DNA of 64,000 nucleotides. It comes from Desulfoluna limicola (lineage in GTDB: Bacteria > Desulfobacterota > Desulfobacteria > Desulfobacterales > Desulfolunaceae). Where the stretch lies: the NCBI RefSeq assembly GCF_021654575.1, contig NZ_AP024488.1, positions 868,001 through 932,000 of the forward strand, in the 5' to 3' direction. The translations under genes and the position numbers were made by a program. Below the pieces are notes generated by a model. That model was not told the origin of the DNA and did not search any database. It worked only from the letters and a program-made list of their open reading frames with translations. Positions 54,962 to 63,768 of this stretch are shown in pieces (position 1 is the stretch's first letter; each line of letters begins with the position of its first letter).

Positions 54962-55981
54962 TCAGGGGCCTTCGTCATGGCATTCGGTGGTGGATCCGTC
55001 GCTGTTGGTAAACCCCGATGAAAAACAGCTGGGCGCAGTGGGGTGGGGGCGTGGGTGGCCCAGGGTGACATCGTGGCAGATGACGCATGTGGTGTTGAGA
55101 TTGTTGGCTTCCTGGTGGGTGGAACGATAATCGGGGGTGATGTCATTTTCTCCCTGCCAGCGCGTGGGATGCGCTCCGGCTGCCGGGTGGCACTCGGCGG
55201 CAGCGCAGCTGGTGGAGGCAATACCCCCGGTGAACAGGAGGGTTCCGGGGGTTCCATGGCAGCGCTGGCATTGGTCCATGGTGTCCCGGGCTGCCGATCC
55301 GTGATCCTGGGGTTGTGTGTAAGGCAGGGGGTGATCGGCTGCGCCGGCACCTCCCGGGTGGCACTCGGTGGTGGCGCCGTCGGCGTTGGTGAACCCTGCG
55401 GAAAAACAGCTGGGCGCCCTTGGTTCAGGTGCTTCGCGCCCCTGGGTGAAATCGTGGCAGATGACGCAGTTGATGTCCTGGTTTTTTGCTGTTCTGTGGG
55501 TGGAGAGATAATCGATGGTGGTGTCATTGGTCCCCTGCCAGTTGGTGGGGTGGGCCCCGGCAGCGGGGTGGCATGTGGTGGCGGCACAGGTGGCTGACGG
55601 GGTGTTATAAATGTCGGGGTCTGCCACGATGCCACCAGTAAAAAGGTTGGGAAGGCTCCCGTGGCAGTTTTGGCAGGTTCTCATCGTGTCAGCGGCGTCA
55701 GGCCCATGGGCTTCCGGCGAAATATAGGGCAGGGAGTGACGTGTAAAGGGCGGGCCCTCTTCATGGCACGCAAAGCAGGAGGTGACAGTGCCACCTCCTG
55801 TCAGGGCCGGTGAGTGGCAGATTTTGCATGGGTCCGGGCTTATTGCCGCTTCAGGCCCATGGGTGGCAATGGAGGCTTTTGTATGCACACGCCCTGCCTC
55901 CGGTGCATCGGCGTTGGGGGTGGAGCACGCCCCGTAAAGGACGATGGGGATCATGGCGATGATCGTATCTCGTAATCTCAT
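54962..55981 (-). CDS. Multiheme lipoprotein cytochrome c with CX4CH and CX14CH motifs
   Basis: 339 aa; AAGGGAAGG lies upstream of the ATG. Lipobox LYGAC (Cys19). Heme motifs in order: CKICH (52), CFACH (69), CQNCH (103), CAATTCH (132), CVICH (172), CX14CH (192-208), CQRCH (238), CAAAECH (259), CVICH (299), CX14CH (319-335). That is six CX2CH, two CX4CH and two possible CX14CH. Residues 103-208 and 238-335 are an internal duplication. It is the last gene of a barrel/pentaheme/this order and likely sits at the outer membrane to carry electrons outwards. The C-terminus ends next to repeat DNA. Confidence 0.85.
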   Translation of the reverse strand: MRLRDTIIAMIPIVLYGACSTPNADAPEAGRVHTKASIATHGPEAAISPDPCKICHSPALTGGGTVTSCFACHEEGPPFTRHSLPYISPEAHGPDAADTMRTCQNCHGSLPNLFTGGIVADPDIYNTPSATCAATTCHPAAGAHPTNWQGTNDTTIDYLSTHRTAKNQDINCVICHDFTQGREAPEPRAPSCFSAGFTNADGATTECHPGGAGAADHPLPYTQPQDHGSAARDTMDQCQRCHGTPGTLLFTGGIASTSCAAAECHPAAGAHPTRWQGENDITPDYRSTHQEANNLNTTCVICHDVTLGHPRPHPTAPSCFSSGFTNSDGSTTECHDEGP

Positions 55982-56003
55982 AAAGGGGACCTTCCCTTAA
56001 AGC

Positions 56004-56468
56004 TTAACCATGGCAGGGCACGCACGTCTGTGATGCCTTGCGGTTCTGGTGGCACCGAACGCACGACGCCGGATTGATGCGCCCTTCGATTTTGTGCCGG
56101 GATATGTAGTCGCCACGGTGCTGAAACCACCGGGCATTGGCCGTTTGGTTTTTTATGGAGGGTTTCAGTTCGCTGCTTGAGGCGTGACAGTCGGAGCAGA
56201 AGCGGGGTTTGTGGCACATGGAACACAGCTCTTCGGACTGGGACGCTTCGATGCGGTGATTTGAGACAAACAGCCTCGTGTGGTCAAAGCTGCGGTAATT
56301 GATCGGGGTGTTCTCTTCATGGCAGTCCGTGCAGAACCGGACATCTTCTCCCTCCTGGTCGGGGTGCAGTGCGGGCACCGCATAGTTGCCACCGATGCTC
56401 AGTTGCGTGAATAAGAGGATGAGGCAGGCCATGGGAAGGATCATCAGAATGGATTGTTTGGAAAACAT
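56004..56468 (-). CDS. Pentaheme c-type cytochrome
   Basis: 154 aa from the ATG at 56468, which has AGGAGAG upstream; an earlier TTG at 56525 would overlap the barrel gene but has no ribosome site. A signal peptide or anchor (about 1-27) precedes five CxxCH motifs: CTDCH, CSMCH, CSDCH (close together), CVRCH and CVPCH near the C-terminus. It lies between the barrel gene (54 bases upstream) and the lipoprotein cytochrome gene (22 bases downstream). I infer a periplasmic electron donor of an outer-membrane conduit. Confidence 0.87.
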   Translation of the reverse strand: MFSKQSILMILPMACLILLFTQLSIGGNYAVPALHPDQEGEDVRFCTDCHEENTPINYRSFDHTRLFVSNHRIEASQSEELCSMCHKPRFCSDCHASSSELKPSIKNQTANARWFQHRGDYISRHKIEGRINPASCVRCHQNRKASQTCVPCHG

Positions 56469-56521
56469 GGCTGGTACTCTCCTGAAGTGACGTCGGGTCA
56501 GTTGTCTGAAGGTCTTTATGA

Positions 56522-57820
56522 TCAAGGGTTCAGGTTGTAGGTCAGGGTGACCATGACCCGCGCATCCGACTCGAAATAGGGGTCGGAACTGTAGTCGCTT
56601 GAAAGTTTGAGGGACAGGGCCTCTTCCATAAATGAGCGGCCCACACCGAGGGAGAGAAACAGGGAGGTGTCTTCCTCGAAGATCTCCTCCTCGTATGAGG
56701 CATAGATCGCATCGCCGGTGATGAAGTCGGTGGGGATGGCGTCAAAGGGGTTGTCCCAGTGAAACCAGAGGCGGCCCAGGTGAAAGCTGTTTTCATCCTG
56801 GTCGCCATCCATGAGTCCGAGTTCACCACCCAACTGCCACTGCTCACCGACGTACCAGGTGAGGAGCCCGGACGTATACAGGGCATCCCTGTCGGTTTCG
56901 TCATGTGTGTAATTTTCAACCTTTGCCCCAAGATCGAACCGTGGCAATCCTCGCCAGTAAAGGTCTCCCCCCACAAGGGTCAGGACCTCCTCGGTTTCCG
57001 CCAATGCGCTGAAGGGGTTGAAGGATTTGGAGGTTCCAGAAAAAAGATCGTCGTATTCAAAGCGTTGAACGTAGGGGTGGATGATGTAGTCCGATACGTA
57101 GAGCCGAGCATCAACGGTGTGCTCGGCCCAGCCGTTGGTGTTCAGGTTGTATTGGGAGACTCCGGTGAGGGTGAGGGGCTCAAGGGGGCTCCACGACAGG
57201 TCCATGGCGATGCGTTCATCCAGGGTCTCTCCGTCGCCGTGAATGGCTTTGTACGAGACGCCAATGTCGCATAATGCCTCCATATGATAACCGACTCTCC
57301 CGCCATAGAGGGAGGCTTCACTGCTGAAGGTTTCGTCTTCGAACCCCGGCAGCAGTCCCCCGTACGCGCTGAGGGCGATGCTGTCGCCCACGCCTCCTTC
57401 CAGAAGAAGCCCGTCCACCGTTTCGTTGCCGCTGGCAGCCACCACCTGTTGCCTGCCGAGTCTCAGGTGCATGGCGTCATCAGCGAGTGCCCATTGGGCG
57501 TATCCATAGGTGAGGTCTCCATCGGGGTTGTCTTCATAAACATCAGATCCCGCAAGGTCGCCTCGTCCCCAGCCATACACATGCAGGGTCACCTTTTCGG
57601 TCTCCGCATTCCCGACATCAAGCCCCACATACTGGTACACCGGAAGGACCAGCGTGTCCTCTTCTTCTACGGTATCTCTTTCGAATCCCCGGACCAGGGT
57701 TTGGGAGTGCACACGGACCCGGGGTTGTGCATAGCCCGGCAGGCAGGAGACGCCCAGGAGGATAGTAATCCAGGCCCCGACAATGAACCATGTTGCGTCT
57801 CTTCTGACATAACGTCCCAT
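56522..57820 (-). CDS. Outer-membrane beta-barrel beside multiheme cytochromes
   Basis: 432 aa; AAAGGAAC precedes the ATG. A signal peptide ends GYAQ. The mature part consists of alternating strands, a plug-free pattern (MHLRLGRQQVVAASGNETVDGLLLEGG) and a terminal strand VMVTLTYNLNP. Barrels of this kind flank multiheme cytochromes in Geobacter-like bacteria. It is the first gene of a three-gene unit with a pentaheme and a decaheme-like cytochrome. The arrangement suggests a porin-cytochrome complex. Confidence 0.8.
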   Translation of the reverse strand: MGRYVRRDATWFIVGAWITILLGVSCLPGYAQPRVRVHSQTLVRGFERDTVEEEDTLVLPVYQYVGLDVGNAETEKVTLHVYGWGRGDLAGSDVYEDNPDGDLTYGYAQWALADDAMHLRLGRQQVVAASGNETVDGLLLEGGVGDSIALSAYGGLLPGFEDETFSSEASLYGGRVGYHMEALCDIGVSYKAIHGDGETLDERIAMDLSWSPLEPLTLTGVSQYNLNTNGWAEHTVDARLYVSDYIIHPYVQRFEYDDLFSGTSKSFNPFSALAETEEVLTLVGGDLYWRGLPRFDLGAKVENYTHDETDRDALYTSGLLTWYVGEQWQLGGELGLMDGDQDENSFHLGRLWFHWDNPFDAIPTDFITGDAIYASYEEEIFEEDTSLFLSLGVGRSFMEEALSLKLSSDYSSDPYFESDARVMVTLTYNLNP

Positions 57821-57875
57821 GGTGTTTGTTCCTTTTCTGGTGGTCTGAACCGGTTCCTGTAACGACCCCGTCTGT

Positions 57876-59900
57876 TCATTGTTTCAGAACGTCAGAGATA
57901 AGCCGGCTCAATTCCCATTGGCGAAAGGGTTTGCGGATAAAACCCGACAACCCCATAGATTTCAGGTCTTCTATTGAGTTCTCCCTGGAAAACCCGGATG
58001 AGAGGATCACCCGGCATTCGGGAGCCAAGCCTTTCATGCCTGCAAATGTCTCCCGCCCGTTTTTCACCGGCATGACCATGTCAAGAACCACCAGGTCAAT
58101 GTCATCGCGGCTTTTTTGAAAAACCTCCAGGGCCTCCTCTCCGTTTTTCGCCAGGAGAACCGTATACCCCATCTGCTCCAGCATGGCCTTTGCCGTGATG
58201 CGGATGATTTTTTCATCATCCACCACCAGTATCGTGCCGGAGCCTTCTTCCACGTGCTGGTCGTCTCCTTCATCCATGGGGATATCGTCTGTCAAGGGAA
58301 GGTAGAGGTGAAATTGGGTGCCTACGCCAGGCTCACTGGATACGGTGACAGCCCCGTGGTGGTCCCGCATGATACTGTGTACCGCAGCCAGACCGAGCCC
58401 CGTGCCTTTGCCCTGGCCTTTGGTGGTGAAAAAGGGATCGAAAATTTTATCAAGATTTTCCGGTGTGATGCCATGGCCTGTATCTCCGATGTTTATTTCC
58501 AGGTACCGGCCGGGCTCAATGCAGAAGGAGGTGGCGTCGCAGAAGGGCCTGTCCAGGGTGATGTCTCTGGTGTCGATCCAGAGCTCTCCACCCGCGGGCA
58601 TGGCGTGGCTGGCATTGATTCCGAGATTCATCAGGGCATTCTGCAACTGGGTGTCATCACCTATGACCCTGTGATTTTCCGCCTTGTTTTCAACGGAAAT
58701 CGTGATGCGCTTATCAAGGCTTTGGCTGAGGAGAGACGCTGTCTCCTCTATCACGGCGTGCAGGTCAACAGCCGTTGATGTGAGTTTGCTCTTGCGACTG
58801 AAGGCAAGGAGCTTGCGTGTGAGATTCGCTGCCCGCGTTGAGGACTGGATGATAATCTCCACGTACTCCTTCGCCTCCTCATTGAGGTTGGGTATCTCCG
58901 ATGCAAGCAGCTCGGATGCCCCCAGGATTCCTCCGAGCATGTTGTTGAAGTCGTGGGCTATTCCTGCTGAGAGCTGACCGATGGCATCCATTTTATGGGC
59001 ATGCCTGAGCTGCTCCTCCAGTTTCTTCAGCTCGGTGATGTCCTGGGTGACGGCGATGAACTGGACGATGTCGCCGCGCTTGTTTTTTACCGGGGTGATG
59101 GTGGCTGCTTCATTGTACAGGGACCCGTCTTTTCGCTGGTTGAGAAACTCCCCTTTCCATACCTTGCCCTGGCGGATCGTCTCCCAGAGGGTTTTGTAGA
59201 ATGCGTCGCCGTGTTTCCCGGACTGGATACGTTCAAGTCTGTGGCCCACGACTTCCCGGGCCTCATAGCCGCTGCTTTCGGTAAACGCGGGGTTCACCCA
59301 CAGGACAATCCCTTCCGGGTCTGTAATGACAATGGCGTTGGCAACGGCTTTAAGGGCCGAATCCCATGTATGAAGTGTCTCTTCATACGCCTGTCCCTTG
59401 AGGTGGCCCTGATACAGAACCTGGAGGCTGAATTGAACACTGTCCCGAAATCGTGTGAGGAGTTCACGAATGTCCTCTGAATAGGCGTTGGGCTTTGCGT
59501 CCAGAATGCAGATGGTGCCGAAAATATCGTCTGTGGGCCAGGTGATGGGCATCCCGAAGTAAGAGATCATCCCCAAGTCCATGTCGGGGTTCTCCTGCCA
59601 GGCAGGGTCTCGGGTTGCGTCGGGGACCAGCAAGGCGTTGCGCGTGTCCATGACGGTTTCACAATAAAGACCGGTATTCAGTGAGGCCCTTTCCCCTTGC
59701 GTATAGACCATCCCCTCGCTCTGGCTGCATGCGAATACCTCAATTTCATGGGGATGTACTCGCATGATCAGCGCGGCAGGCACTCCGGCGATGCGAGCCA
59801 GCAGGTTCGTGATACTCTGCCAGTTGGCATACATCTCTTTCGGAATGTCTACCTCATTGATGATGGGATACTTGGAGTCAAGAAGACCAAAAGATTTCAT
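57876..59900 (-). CDS. Soluble hybrid histidine kinase, GAF-PAS-HisKA-HATPase-REC
   Basis: 674 aa without signal peptide or membrane helix. Residues about 20-165 form a GAF-like domain (GMVYTQGERASLNTGLYCETVMDTR), about 170-300 a PAS domain (NAIVITDPEGIVLWVNPAFTESSGYEAREVVGHR). HisKA follows with AHDFNN (about 316), an HATPase domain (NLGINASHAM, GTGLGLAAVHS) and a C-terminal receiver with ILVVDDEK and VLDMVMP. It may regulate the downstream barrel/cytochrome genes, 56 bases from its stop, but no DNA-binding partner is adjacent. Confidence 0.92.
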   Translation of the reverse strand: MKSFGLLDSKYPIINEVDIPKEMYANWQSITNLLARIAGVPAALIMRVHPHEIEVFACSQSEGMVYTQGERASLNTGLYCETVMDTRNALLVPDATRDPAWQENPDMDLGMISYFGMPITWPTDDIFGTICILDAKPNAYSEDIRELLTRFRDSVQFSLQVLYQGHLKGQAYEETLHTWDSALKAVANAIVITDPEGIVLWVNPAFTESSGYEAREVVGHRLERIQSGKHGDAFYKTLWETIRQGKVWKGEFLNQRKDGSLYNEAATITPVKNKRGDIVQFIAVTQDITELKKLEEQLRHAHKMDAIGQLSAGIAHDFNNMLGGILGASELLASEIPNLNEEAKEYVEIIIQSSTRAANLTRKLLAFSRKSKLTSTAVDLHAVIEETASLLSQSLDKRITISVENKAENHRVIGDDTQLQNALMNLGINASHAMPAGGELWIDTRDITLDRPFCDATSFCIEPGRYLEINIGDTGHGITPENLDKIFDPFFTTKGQGKGTGLGLAAVHSIMRDHHGAVTVSSEPGVGTQFHLYLPLTDDIPMDEGDDQHVEEGSGTILVVDDEKIIRITAKAMLEQMGYTVLLAKNGEEALEVFQKSRDDIDLVVLDMVMPVKNGRETFAGMKGLAPECRVILSSGFSRENSIEDLKSMGLSGFIRKPFRQWELSRLISDVLKQ

Positions 59901-60269
59901 GGAATCTCCATAATGGGGCTCTCTCTGCGGGTACGCACCCTGAAGTGGCTGGTTTGCTGTGGGGTGGCTCGATTATGTTGCAGGTCAGCCGCTGGGTCGT
60001 GTTCGTGGGACGGCAGCCGAGGGAAGGTGTTTAATGCACTGAAAGGAGAGGGAAGGGGGCGCCGGAAGATCGCGAATTAGAAATGGTTTTTATACACACC
60101 CAATGTACCTCAGTCGAGGGAGCATGGCAAGGCGTGGCAGTTGCACAGAGGGGAAAGCAAAAGCCCCAGACGACCGATGCGCACAGCAGCTCTGGCCTGG
60201 GGCACGCGCCGGCGATGGTTTTTTTCGGGGCCGGCGTTACGTGTAACGCCGGCATTTGAATGCCTTTGA
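59901..60269. other. Gap with hairpins
   Basis: 60230-60253 is a perfect GCCGGCGTTAC-GT-GTAACGCCGGC hairpin about 17 bases past the stop at 60270. A second stem, AGCCCCAGA / CTGGGGC, lies near 60160-60202. No T run follows on the minus strand, so termination is plausible but weak. No gene is seen. Confidence 0.55.
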
Positions 60270-60584
60270 TTACCCCTTGCTATCAAGGACCTCGTTTACC
60301 CATGCCATGGCGGAGATCATGTTGGGGAAACCGATGGTGGTTAACGCCATCAGGACCGTATGGCTTATCTCTTTAGGCGTTGCCCCGAAATCAATGGCTT
60401 TCCGTGTGTGGGACATGACGCCCCCCCGTGAGTTGGCTCCAATGGCGATACCCAGTTTGACGAGGCTCTGGGTTTTGTCGTCCAGGGGGCCAGAGTCACG
60501 GCAAACCTTGCCAAGGGCTTGATACTGAACGAAAACATCTTCGTATGTGTTTTTGAAATCCGTGTATTTCTTGGGCAGGTACAT
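60270..60584 (-). CDS. Carboxymuconolactone decarboxylase-family protein lacking the CxxC motif
   Basis: 104 aa; AAAGGAG precedes the ATG. The AhpD/CMD helical fold is visible (DDKTQSLVKLGIAIGANSRGGVMSHTRKAIDFGATPKEISHTVLMALTTIGFP). Where AhpD-type enzymes have CxxC, this protein has NSRGGVMSH, so it has no disulfide-reductase pair. The conserved His remains. The protein may be a binding or non-redox member of the family. It follows the TorD-like gene. Confidence 0.82.
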   Translation of the reverse strand: MYLPKKYTDFKNTYEDVFVQYQALGKVCRDSGPLDDKTQSLVKLGIAIGANSRGGVMSHTRKAIDFGATPKEISHTVLMALTTIGFPNMISAMAWVNEVLDSKG

Positions 60585-60648
60585 GTGGAGGCTCCTTTAC
60601 GTCTGATTTACGACCGTTGATGAGAAAGAAAAAAGCACGTGGTGAAGG

Positions 60649-61317
60649 TCAGCTCATGTGTGAAATGGCCTGCTCCGAGAGGCCTGGCGTATTGAGATAG
60701 TCAATGTCCTCTTTTACGACAATCCGGGCGGCCTTTGCAAGATTTTGATAAAACGGAGATGTTGAGTGTCGGGTGATTTTCTCTGTAAAGGGCATAAGCC
60801 ATATGCCGAGGTGATGCGTGAGGAACTCTTTCTGCTGAATAAGGAATGCCTGGGGAACTTCGTCTGTACCTGGGCCCAGTGCTTCGATCTCTTTGTCGAT
60901 CAGAAAGCAGAGAAACTCCAGTTCGGCCACAATATGATCCGGAGGCTCTTTGAAGCTCTCGGCAACGACAAGTCCGGCTTTGCGGTATGTGCCGACGACA
61001 TCCATGGTGGACTCGCTCATCATGGCGTTGGTCCCTTCCATATAGACAGACCCGTAAGGAGGGGCCAGCTGGCTGAACGGCCCGACAAACAGCCTGCTGA
61101 ACTCTACGTTGAGTTCGGTGATGTCCTTGAGACGCCGGATGCCTGTGCCCATCTCGGAAACCGAGCCTGTGGCTTCGGATCCCAGGGCCGTCAGAAGGTG
61201 CTCCAGGGTTGCCAGGACGGGCTCAAGGTGAGGGCCCGGCAGGCCAAAGCAGGTTGAGAGCCCTTTGTAGATCTCTTTGCGTGCCGATTCAAAAAGGAGG
61301 ATGTCGTCAGTCTTCAT
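60649..61317 (-). CDS. TorD/DmsD-like molybdoenzyme chaperone
   Basis: 222 aa from the ATG at 61317; an upstream start would translate family A repeat. It is all-helical, with ELNVEFSRLFVGPFSQLAPPYGSVYMEG (about 68-95) and EPPDHIVAELEFLCFLIDKEIEAL, the two hallmark regions of the TorD/NarJ chaperone family. Such proteins fold and load the molybdopterin subunit of DMSO-reductase-type enzymes. It belongs with the ferredoxin and membrane-anchor genes upstream, separated from them by 576 bases of repeats. Confidence 0.85.
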   Translation of the reverse strand: MKTDDILLFESARKEIYKGLSTCFGLPGPHLEPVLATLEHLLTALGSEATGSVSEMGTGIRRLKDITELNVEFSRLFVGPFSQLAPPYGSVYMEGTNAMMSESTMDVVGTYRKAGLVVAESFKEPPDHIVAELEFLCFLIDKEIEALGPGTDEVPQAFLIQQKEFLTHHLGIWLMPFTEKITRHSTSPFYQNLAKAARIVVKEDIDYLNTPGLSEQAISHMS

Positions 61318-61893
61318 GGTTTCAGTCCGGTTTGGGTTGGGGGTTGGGAAGTAAAGAAACGGACAAAAAAATGTGCCTCCGGCGGGCAGGGGGCTGAGCC
61401 CCTGCACCCCAAGTTTGCGAATGCTCCCGACCTTCGTTCCTCAGGTCGATCACATTCGCTGATGGGCGGAGCCCGTGACCATCCGTTGAGGATGTTTAAC
61501 AGCCTTCGTGTAGCGTGAGGGGCGCTTCGTGTTCTTCGTGGTGACTCAAGACATGATTTGTGTTCTTGAACAGCCTTTCACCGGAATCACTCCAACGGTA
61601 AGGTGAACCACCTCCAATAGCCTGAGATTCTATGGCATAATTCCACCTGAGTCGCTTGATTAAGTATACGTTCAGCGTAACTATTCAGCTCCCCCAAAAA
61701 TGCCTCCGGCGGCAAGGTGTGCCACCTTGAAAGCAGCTTGTGGATGCGCTTTGCCCCTCGTTCCTCGGGTCAAATCGCATCCGCCTTTAAAACTGAATTC
61801 GTTCAAAGACACGTTTTAAGACCTGTTTGTTAAACTTTTTAAACGTTCAGCCCCCGGCAGGGCCGCCGGAGGCTTCGTTTTTTGTCCGTCTCA
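61318..61893. repeat. Gap with two family A copies and one family B copy
   Basis: 61375-61479 is family A with GCAGGGG / CCCCTGC hairpin and GCGAATG / CATTCGC stem (inner CGACCT / AGGTCG). 61702-61793 is family A with AAGGTG / CACCTT and GGATGCG / CGCATCC. 61821-61873 is an inverted family B copy ending GCCGCCGGAGGC. No gene is seen. Confidence 0.8.
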
Positions 61894-63042
61894 TCACACA
61901 TTGTCCACGCGGCAGGATCCCAGGTTGAGATAACGCTCACCCAGTGTGTAGAGAAGCAGCATCACGGATAGGGCAAACAGGGCCACAAGCCATTCCCAGG
62001 AGCTTGGGACGTACGAGAGAACGTCGGGGTACTGTTCTGCCTTGGGGCCGACAGGATAATTCTGGCCGGTGATCAGGAGCCTCATGTGGATTGCCAGGGA
62101 TCCGACCCAGGCCAGAAGCGCTGTCACCATGGTGCCGTTGATGTTTTTCTGGATTGCCGGAATCATCAACAGGATAAACGGGGCAAACAGGCCGATGACC
62201 ACCTCCATGGGAAATCCGAACAGGGCACTGAACGGATGGTTGAAGGTGCGAAGGGCGATGAATTCGGGAATCACTGTTGAAAACTCAACAGCTGATTTCA
62301 AGATCGTGATGACGACCACTACAGCCGCCGAAAATACGAAGAGGCGATGAAACACCTCATCCACATGGGGTGCTTTCGAGGGGGCCTGGCTGCCCTCCAG
62401 AGTGTGGCAGAGCATGCTGTAGAGGATAAACAGCGCGGTTCCGCTGTAAAGCGCCATGGTAAGGTAGAAGATTGAGATCATGGGGCCGAAAAAGACCGCC
62501 CGTGACTCGGTGGTACCGAAGACAGCCCCGAGGACCATCGGGGCCGCCAGGGCACAGAGAAAAGAGAGGGTACCGGCTGTTTTGCTCAGGCCGCTCTCCA
62601 GATCACCCCTGTGAAGGCACACGAACTTCACGGCAAGAAAGGTGAGCTCAGCTGAGTAAAGCGCACCCATCCACCAGATGGGTGAGGATATGTTGGGTGA
62701 GGCGATGAAGTAGAGCATGTGCCCGATATTGCCGAGTTCCAGGGCGATGGCGAGAAATCCGCCGCAGAGGGTTGCCAGGGCGAGAAACACCAGCCTCTTT
62801 GAAAAGGATTCCAGCCGCCTGATGCCGAAAAGGGTCGGCAGCGCAGAGAGCATGGCGAGGCCTGAGCTGCTGAGTGCCAGAAAAATATACATTCCCAAGG
62901 GGAGGGACCAGACGATGACATCGTTGGCATTGAAAAGCCAGTGCCCCTCCTGGAAGAGCTTTGCCGTTGTGTAAAGGCCCGCCAGTATAAAGACCCCGAG
63001 GACCGCCAGCCAGGCCTGGTAGAGTGTTTTTTTTCGGTTCAT
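61894..63042 (-). CDS. NrfD/PsrC-like membrane subunit
   Basis: 382 aa with about nine to ten transmembrane helices; AAAGGAGGTG lies just before its ATG, inside the end of the preceding gene. It resembles the NrfD/DmsC-type quinol-interacting subunit (HWLFNANDVIVWSLPLGMYIFLALSSSG, then ALELGNIGHMLYF). It anchors a Mo enzyme and exchanges electrons with the quinone pool. It is cotranscribed with the ferredoxin subunit. Confidence 0.88.
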   Translation of the reverse strand: MNRKKTLYQAWLAVLGVFILAGLYTTAKLFQEGHWLFNANDVIVWSLPLGMYIFLALSSSGLAMLSALPTLFGIRRLESFSKRLVFLALATLCGGFLAIALELGNIGHMLYFIASPNISSPIWWMGALYSAELTFLAVKFVCLHRGDLESGLSKTAGTLSFLCALAAPMVLGAVFGTTESRAVFFGPMISIFYLTMALYSGTALFILYSMLCHTLEGSQAPSKAPHVDEVFHRLFVFSAAVVVVITILKSAVEFSTVIPEFIALRTFNHPFSALFGFPMEVVIGLFAPFILLMIPAIQKNINGTMVTALLAWVGSLAIHMRLLITGQNYPVGPKAEQYPDVLSYVPSSWEWLVALFALSVMLLLYTLGERYLNLGSCRVDNV

Positions 63043-63768
63043 CTACACACCTCCTTTGGAAGGCTCGTATTGGGCCGGATTGTATCCCCGGATGTAATAG
63101 ACCTGGGGGTTTGTTCCCAGGTGCTCCCTCAGCCGGAAGGGGCGGAACCTCCCAAGCAGCTTGCTGACCTCGCTTTTGGGGTCGCTGATGTCACCGAAAA
63201 TTCTCGCATCGGCCGGGCAGGCCCCCACACAGTAGGGCAGGAGATTTTTCCGCACGCGGTGATCGCAGAAGGTGCACTTTTCAACCACGCCCTTGGGGCG
63301 GATGCCGGGCAGCGTCTCCTCCCGGTCCGGGTTGGAATACGGGAGGACCTTGCCCCCGGCTTTTTGCGTCACCTCGGAAGCGGACATGGTCCCCCCCTTG
63401 ATGAGCGGCCTTTCGTCATGCCAGAACGGATGCGGCTTGCGCCAGTTGAAATAGATGACGCCGTAGGGGCAGTTGAATTCGCAATACTTGCAGCCGATGC
63501 ACTTGTCCGGGTCGTGCATGGTGATGCCGTTGTCCAGTTTGTGCATGGCCCCTGTGGGGCATCCCCGGACGCACGGGGCGTTTTCGCAGTGGTTGCACAA
63601 GGTGGGAATGTAGTGAAACCGTACATCGGGAAAGGTGCCGACGGTTTCGGTGATTTTATTGGACCAGTAGATTCCGTCCGGTACGTTGTTCTCGTTTCGG
63701 CAGGCAACGCTGCAGCCTCCGCACCCGACACATCGCTGAAGATCTATGACCATGGCGTATCTGGGCAT
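63043..63768 (-). CDS. Four-cluster ferredoxin subunit of a DMSO-reductase-type complex
   Basis: 241 aa. Four cysteine groups are visible: CVGCGGCSVAC (12), CNHCENAPCVRGCP (58), CIGCKYCEFNCP (89), and CTFC ... CVGACP (about 165-185), the arrangement of DmsB/PsrB/NrfC subunits carrying four [4Fe-4S] clusters. No Tat signal is present, so the partner is probably exported as a complex or it faces the cytoplasm. It is translated directly before the membrane subunit. The catalytic subunit would be expected upstream of 64000. Confidence 0.92.
   Translation of the reverse strand: MPRYAMVIDLQRCVGCGGCSVACRNENNVPDGIYWSNKITETVGTFPDVRFHYIPTLCNHCENAPCVRGCPTGAMHKLDNGITMHDPDKCIGCKYCEFNCPYGVIYFNWRKPHPFWHDERPLIKGGTMSASEVTQKAGGKVLPYSNPDREETLPGIRPKGVVEKCTFCDHRVRKNLLPYCVGACPADARIFGDISDPKSEVSKLLGRFRPFRLREHLGTNPQVYYIRGYNPAQYEPSKGGV

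Noticed and set aside
55043..55597. A glycine-rich plus-strand frame
   Set aside because: It is the antisense reading of the multiheme cytochrome gene, whose heme motifs are clear.
61318..61407. N-terminal extension of the TorD-like protein
   Set aside because: The extra codons are a translation of a family A repeat (PLPAGGT), and the ATG at 61317 gives the normal family N-terminus.
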